Source: Bolinopsis microptera
Taxonomy: Eukaryota; Ctenophora; Tentaculata; Lobata; Bolinopsidae
Assembly (NCBI RefSeq): GCF_026151205.1
Contig: NW_026971797.1
Coordinates: 1 to 50,169 of the forward strand
Direction of reading: 5' to 3'
Length of the DNA: 50,169 bases
Each line of letters opens with the position of its first letter. The stretch's first letter is position 1. The translations under genes were made by a program, and so were the position numbers. The notes below the pieces were generated by a model. The model saw only the letters and a program-made list of their open reading frames with translations, searched no databases and had not been told where the DNA came from. Shown here in pieces: positions 44,480 through 50,169 of this stretch.

Positions 44480-46499
44480 GGGATGCCGTAGCTTTTTTTG
44501 GTGGTATTGGTGATATGTTCATTGGGGTATATTGGAGCTTGCTGTCGAGGGGGTTCCACTCCTAGGATTTTGCACGGATTTGGGTTAGGGGATCCTATAA
44601 GTGGGTGATAACCCACCACCACAGGTTCCTTTTTGTTGGTTGCATTTCTTAATTTCCCAGGTAAACATTGGGACTACTTTATGTGTTTTTGATGGCGCTT
44701 ATGGGATAGATCTTTGGATTTTGGCCACCATTTTTTCCTATTGTTGTGTGGATGGTTTTTTTTTTTATGGCGTGTTTTCTGTTGTGCCAGATTGATTATC
44801 TACAAATATTTTGCATTCCCCTCCCGCTAGGAGGGAAAGAAGGGCAGGGCGGGATCGGTCTGCACAAAGCTTGCAAGTACACCTTTTGGGTCTTATGTTC
44901 CTCCTATAATTAGTCTTCTTGCGGTTGTAAGGCCTGGGAGGGGTCCATCGGACTAACCCAGGGTTTTTCCAGAGGGAATGGGGGGAAAATAGGGGATGCC
45001 CCAACCTTGGGGGGGCACCCTCTCCGGGATCCGAAACCCTTTGCCCCGGATTTATCATAATGATTTTGAAATGTGGATGGGGTTTGAAAATCTGGGTTAG
45101 TTTACCCAGTGGTGCTTTAATCCAATTGTGCTTGTGTGCCAATGATTCCCCCCCCACTTTCGTGGTTCTTGGATAGGTCGTCAGAAATAATAGCCCTTTG
45201 GGGTGGGGAAAGAAGGGTGGGAACTTATTTCAAAAAAAAGGCTCCCCAATATCTAAGGAAACAGGGGGGGGGGGGGGGGGGGACGGGCCTAAGGGGGGGG
45301 GGGGGGTTCCATATCCTTCTTAAGCTATTTTACTGCCGCTCGCTTCGGGTTGTGGAGTAAAAACTTTATGGAGGGCTTTGCTTTCGGTTGGAACATTTTC
45401 CCCTTCTTAAAAGCCAAAATTTGGTCCGTTTGCTGATTGTTCATTAGGGCGGATTATAGGTCGTGTTGCATTATGGGCACAGTTATTCCCCACCTTGTCT
45501 CCTGTAGGGCTTTTTAACAAAATTCCCCACTGGAGGGATAAAAGGGTGGAGAGTGCGAAATGGGACTTCGGGGGGGTTGTTGGTTTTGTGTAGTTCAGGG
45601 GTTTTTCCAGGGCTTTGGGGAGATAGAATTTCCAAGGATTTCTTTCACCACAAAGTTTGGGGGGGATGTGTTTTGGGGTTTTCATTGAGTTTTTATTTGG
45701 ACATAATGGTTCTGGGTTTTGATGTCTTTTTGTGTTGGGTGGGGGTCCAAGGCTTTCTGTAAATTTGGATTTGATTTAGGGGTATGAGGGGTTGGTTCGG
45801 GGTCCAATGCAGCTTTCAAAAAAAAAATACGGATCGGAGGATATTTTAAGAAAAGGCCTCCTCGATTTTCTGTTCTGAATGGGCCTGTTAGGATTGTTAA
45901 TTTGAGTAAAGGTGGTGGGGTTTGGTAGGGTGGACCAGGGTTGGAGGGCAAACGTGGGCGGGATCAGTGGGGGACCCCCCCACTATCCTTGAAGTGGGGT
46001 CGTGGTTTTTCATGACTTTCCAATGTTTTTTTCCTCTTTGGGGCCATTTTTTGGTTTGAGTCCTCCGTTTTTGGTTTGTTAAAACGGGCCCTTCTAGTGT
46101 TGTTTTGTTTGGTTCGGTTACAGGATTTCTGAAAATCTTATTTTTCATCCCTTCCGGATTCCTTTATACAAGTGGGACTCTGTTGCCCTGGACAAAAAAA
46201 AACAGTTTCTCCAGGGGCCATTACCGGCTTGTGAGGTTGGTTATAAGTCTGGGTTGTTATTGTGTTGTTTGCTATTTTCTTTCCTAACGGGAGCGAGCCA
46301 CAGGGGCATCAGTTCGTCTTTTTTTTGCGGGGGGGCAAGCAGTCGTTTAATTTCAGTTTTATGTCCTTATTTTCCCCTCTGTGCTTCCTCTATTCTCGGG
46401 TTTTAGCCAGGGGGGGGTTTTCGGGGACGGGAAAAATTTAGAGTAAAAATAATGCGGATTTTTCCCCCTCGAAGTCTTCCCCTTTTTTTTGCAGTAATT
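44480..46499. other. G/T-biased stretch, no gene seen
   Basis: A minus frame at 44765-45157 (130 codons) contains a Cys-bearing segment (KRCTCKLCADRSRPALLSLL), but the CTCKLC pair alone does not make a zinc-binding domain. Plus frames here are Gly/Val/Phe-rich from G/T runs. Nothing was recognised. Confidence 0.2.
45264..45306. repeat. Paired G-tracts (G19 and G14)
   Basis: G19 at 45264-45282 and G14 at 45293-45306 are separated by ten bases. They are quadruplex-capable if real, but equally a typical homopolymer artefact. Confidence 0.7.
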
Positions 46500-47236
46500 T
46501 TGGGTTTGTCTATTTTTTGGATTTAAATTTTTTTAGGGGTTTGTTTGTTGATTTGGGTTTTTTGTTTTTGGTTTGGGGGGGTTTTTTTCGATTTGGGATT
46601 TTTTTTTTAAAAATCTGTCCCAGGGGCAGTGTTTTTTTTTTTTACCTAGTTCGGATCTGGTTTGGGTTCCTTCTTTGGCCCTGTGGTTTTTAATTCGAAC
46701 CAATTAAAAAAATTTGCGATGGGGGCGAGTTGGGGGTTTAAAAAGGTCACTTTTTCCCTTTGGGGCCCGTTACTAATGAGGGTTCTCCTCCCAAACTGGT
46801 TTGTTAAAAATTTTTAAATTTTTCTTTTTATTTTCCTTTTTTTTTTAACCCTTTTGGTTTAAAAATCTTACTCTGTTTTTTCTATTAGGTTTTTAAAAAA
46901 TTGAGCTGTTTTTTTCTGGAAAGTTGTTTTGGGTTTCGTTTTTTAGGCCGGTGGGATTTTCAGGGCCCCCTAAACCTTTTTTTTGGGCAAGGTTTTGGGT
47001 GAGGGGGTTTAAAGTTAAAAGATGGGGGCCTGCCGGGGAAAAAACAGGGAAAAAACTGTTTTCCCCCTTTCATGGAAGAAAATTTCCCTTTTGCAATTTC
47101 TTTATGGGGGATTAAACTTTTGGGGGTTTGTTTTTTTGGGAAAAACTGTTTTTTTTGGCCACTTTTCCAAAAATTTTTTTAAAAATAAACCCCATTTTCC
47201 CTTTTTGCTTTTTTTTTAATTTTTTTTTTTTTAGTT

Positions 47237-47268
<32 letters not shown>

Positions 47269-49542
47269 TTTTTGCCAGGGTATTTACATTTTCGGAGGGA
47301 GTTTTCCGGGGGAATTGCGTGGGGGTATACTTTGAGAGAGGAAAAAAAATAGGAAAAAACCTTTCTTTTATTAGGGGGAAAATTTTCGCAGTTTAAACCA
47401 GGGGCATTTTTTTTTAGAAACAGGTCGGTTTTTTTAAATAAAAATTAAAATTTTAAAAAAATTTCTACCCCATGTTTCTTTTTTCCCAAAAAAAATTGAT
47501 TTTTAAAGAAACAAAAAAGGGGTTTTTTTGATTGCATTATTATCGTTTTTTTAATCCAAAATGTTTGACAGGAAAATCGGAATTTGTGCTTTTTAAAAAA
47601 AACTTTCTTGATCAGCTTTTATTGCTAAACAAGAAAAAAATAAAGTCAAAAAAAATATTGGGGGGATAAACTCTTTGCAAGGTGTTCCTGAAAATTTGCT
47701 AAAAAGGGGGGGGCCCCGCGATCAGGAGGGACGAAAAAAAGTCGTGAAGAAAAGGGGGGTGTTTTTTTTTCATGTTGTTTAAAAGGGGGGGGGAAGAAGG
47801 AAATCTCCCAAAATTTTAGGATTTCCTCCGCGGGGGGGGCAAACGCCCCGCCGAGTGTTTTATGAAAAACCGAAGGGGGCCCAGGGGTCGAAAGTTAAAA
47901 AACCCAAAGTCGGGGTGTTGATATTTGGGCGGGGGGTCGCCTTTTACCCCCTTACGTATTTTTGGGGATCGTGGTGGGGGAATGTTGTTGTTTTTTGTTT
48001 CGTTTTTAGATAAAAATTGGGCAAAAGGTTTTTTGTATTGGACCCCCTTTAGAAATTTTTTTTCTTTTTTTTTTTCTGTTAGGGAAAAAAGTTTTTTAAG
48101 CGGTTTTCAGTTTAACTAAAGGGGGGGGGCAGTACTGGTTGGGGGGGTTGACGTACATTTTTCTTAAAACAATTTGGGGAACTTGCATTTTTGATTCGTG
48201 AAAAAAAGCTGTTTTTTTTAAAAATTTTTTTTTTGTGTTTCTTTTCCCTTGAAATGTTTCCTTCAAATAAAAAAAAATTCTGGGTTTAGGTTAAAATATT
48301 TTTTTGATAAAAATTTTTCCCCTAGAAAAAACAGGTAAAGGGGTTTTTTCCGTGATTTTGAGGGTTTTTTTCGATGGGTTTTATTTTTTTAAAATTTCGA
48401 TAGGGGGGGGGGACGATAACTTTCTTTTTATATTTTTTTTTTGCCCCGGGGGATTTAAGGGCTGTTTTTAAATTTTTATTCAGAAAAAAACTTTCCCCCC
48501 CCCCCCAAACTTTTTAAATGGTTTGGGGTTTTATTTTAGTTTTTTCACCAAACATTTAAAAAAAATTTAAAAAAAATGCGGTCGAGTGGTTTCTTAAAGG
48601 GAAAAAAAGCTCGTACAAGGGGGGGGGGCTAATATTAATTAAAAAGGGCAGTTGTGAAAATATTTTAGTAAAAAAAAATTTTTTATTCTTTAATTTTTTT
48701 TTTTCGTGATTTTTTTTTGTTTTATTCCCCCAATACATGTTGGGTTATATTTTTAAAAAAAAATTTTGTGTTTAAAAAAAATTTTTGATTTAAAAAAAAT
48801 TGAGGCGGCAATTTCGGTTTTTTTTATTTGAAAACCATTAAAAACCATACCATAAATTTTTTTTAGGGGGCGTAATTATGATCCAACCGCCATTAAAACG
48901 CCCCCCCATTTTTAGGCCGGAAAAATTTTGCTTTTTTTAAAAAATTTCATTAAAAATCTTTTAGGCCATATTTTTTTCTTTTTCAAATCGGGCCCCCAAA
49001 AAATTGATCGTATGGTTTAAAAAATTTATGTGAAATAATTGGGAATTATATTTGGGAAGTTTTTAAATTTTATTTAAAAATTTTTGCTGGGGTTGGGTTT
49101 TTTTTTTTAGGGGGCGTTCGGTAACATTATTTCCCTTCGCTTTTTTAAAAAAAAAAGGTTGAAAAAACAATTTTTCTCCAAAACTTTAAAAAAAAAGGGT
49201 AAACCCGCCGTCCCCGGGGAACCCCCCAATTTTTTTCATATATAAAAAAGAAGGGATTAAAAAATAAATTCTTGTTACATTTGGTTTTTTTTTTAAAATT
49301 CTGGGAAAATTTGAATTGAGGTAGAAATTTTTGATTGATTTTTTTAAGAAATGGGTTGTTACAAAGGGAAAAAATTTTTGTTTTTATTATATTTTTTTTT
49401 GTATGGCCCCCCTTTTTACACTTTTGGGGGGGGCTTTGGGGTATTACAAAAGGCCGCGGGGGGGGGGGGGTTTCCAAATGGGGGTTACGGGAAGGTGTAA
49501 TTTTGGGGCCCCCCAAAGCTATTGGGGTTTAAAAAAGATTAC

Positions 49543-49573
<31 letters not shown>

Positions 49574-50169
49574 AAAATTTCCCAAAAAAAATTTTAAAAT
49601 TTAAAAGTGGGGCGGGCCCCCCCTTAAATTCATTATGTTTGGGGGGGGGCCCCCCCCTAAAAAAAAAATTTTTGTTAAATTGTAGAAAATTTATTTTTTT
49701 TTATTAAAAATCAGTATTAAAACAATTTAGGGATTAAAAATTACAAAAAGAAAAAAAAAAAGATTTAAAAAATATTGGTTTTGGGGATAATTTTGGTTAT
49801 TGTTTTAAAACTTTAAAATTTCCCAGCTGCAATTGCTTTTTGTTGGAAAAGGGGAATGGTCCTTAAATGGAACCCAGGGTGATTTTATTTCCGGGGGGGC
49901 CCCTTTTCGATTTTTAAAAATTTAAATTGTCTTTAAAAAAAAGGGGATTTAAAAAACCCCTTCCAAAAAAACTGTTTGGAGTAGAAATTAAAACTAGGGG
50001 TAAAAATTTTCCAAAACGGGATTTTTGCCCGTTTATTTGGCGGGGGGGGGCCGGGGGGGCCCCCCATTTTTTTATTTTTTTTTTAAAAGGGGGGACGATA
50101 TTTTTTATAATTTTAAATTTTTCGTTGCTGTTTTTCTTTTTCCCCCTTTTAAAAGGGGGGGTTTTTTTT
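46500..50169. other. Homopolymer-block sequence, probably poor-quality end
   Basis: The stretch consists largely of alternating T, A, G and C blocks, with an A25 run (47244-47268) preceded by T9 and a G27 run (49543-49569). Frames here encode Phe, Lys, Gly and Pro runs. No gene, RNA or ordered repeat can be supported. Confidence 0.5.
49543..49569. repeat. G27 homopolymer
   Basis: Uninterrupted run of 27 G, the longest G-run in the window, in a region of general homopolymer expansion. Confidence 0.8.

Noticed and set aside
44765-45157. Possible zinc finger from a CTCKLC pair
   Set aside because: Only one Cys pair, without the second pair or His at suitable spacing.
47235-47268. T9-A25 as a retroposon poly(A) tail
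   Set aside because: It lies in a region where all four bases form inflated runs, with no recognisable element body or target duplication.

Overview
The window reads as noisy, AT-rich eukaryotic sequence, most likely an unpolished contig or a single long read. No open frame exceeds about 172 codons in 50 kb. There is no bacterial operon layout, and I recognised no rRNA, tRNA, transposase, polymerase or other familiar protein. Homopolymers are strikingly long throughout: T16-T18, A25, C27, G27 and many G/C runs of 6-14. Good-looking coding runs change frame next to such runs, as uncorrected long-read errors or pseudogene decay would produce. The organism cannot be named. Polypyrimidine-AG acceptors, GT donors, minisatellites and a hairpin-rich repeat-like element point to an intron-bearing eukaryote, possibly an animal.

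Layout. Positions 1-3.8 kb are the cleanest part. They hold a Lys/Ser/Glu-rich stretch (0.9-1.8 kb) and a chain of unusually long open runs that hop frames (2.18-3.12 kb), then another at 3.6 kb. From 3.8 to 10.7 kb the sequence is AT-rich, with two clear hairpins (5.6-5.9 kb), an acidic/Ser-rich run (6.2 kb) and a 25-bp tandem repeat (9.07-9.42 kb). From 10.7 to 30 kb the plus strand is rich in C-runs and carries scattered exon-like runs with acceptor signals (10.7, 11.1, 11.8, 14.2, 14.9, 15.75, 23.2 and 26.9-30.0 kb). The 27.6-30.0 kb set can be chained with compatible splice phase at two junctions, one of which requires assuming a missing base. Two minisatellites lie at 15.9 and 25.9 kb. 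At about 31.7-32.0 kb is a hairpin-rich segment with GC-rich islands that looks like a short non-autonomous element. From there to the end the plus strand switches to G-runs, with few exon-like runs. Quality collapses into homopolymer blocks after about 46.5 kb.

No gene is called with confidence and no interacting system can be assembled. I found no convincing undescribed biological system. Every coding entry is a candidate at low to moderate confidence: in DNA this AT-rich, runs of 40-70 open codons arise by chance, so combined evidence (acceptor plus open run plus phase) is given wherever it exists.
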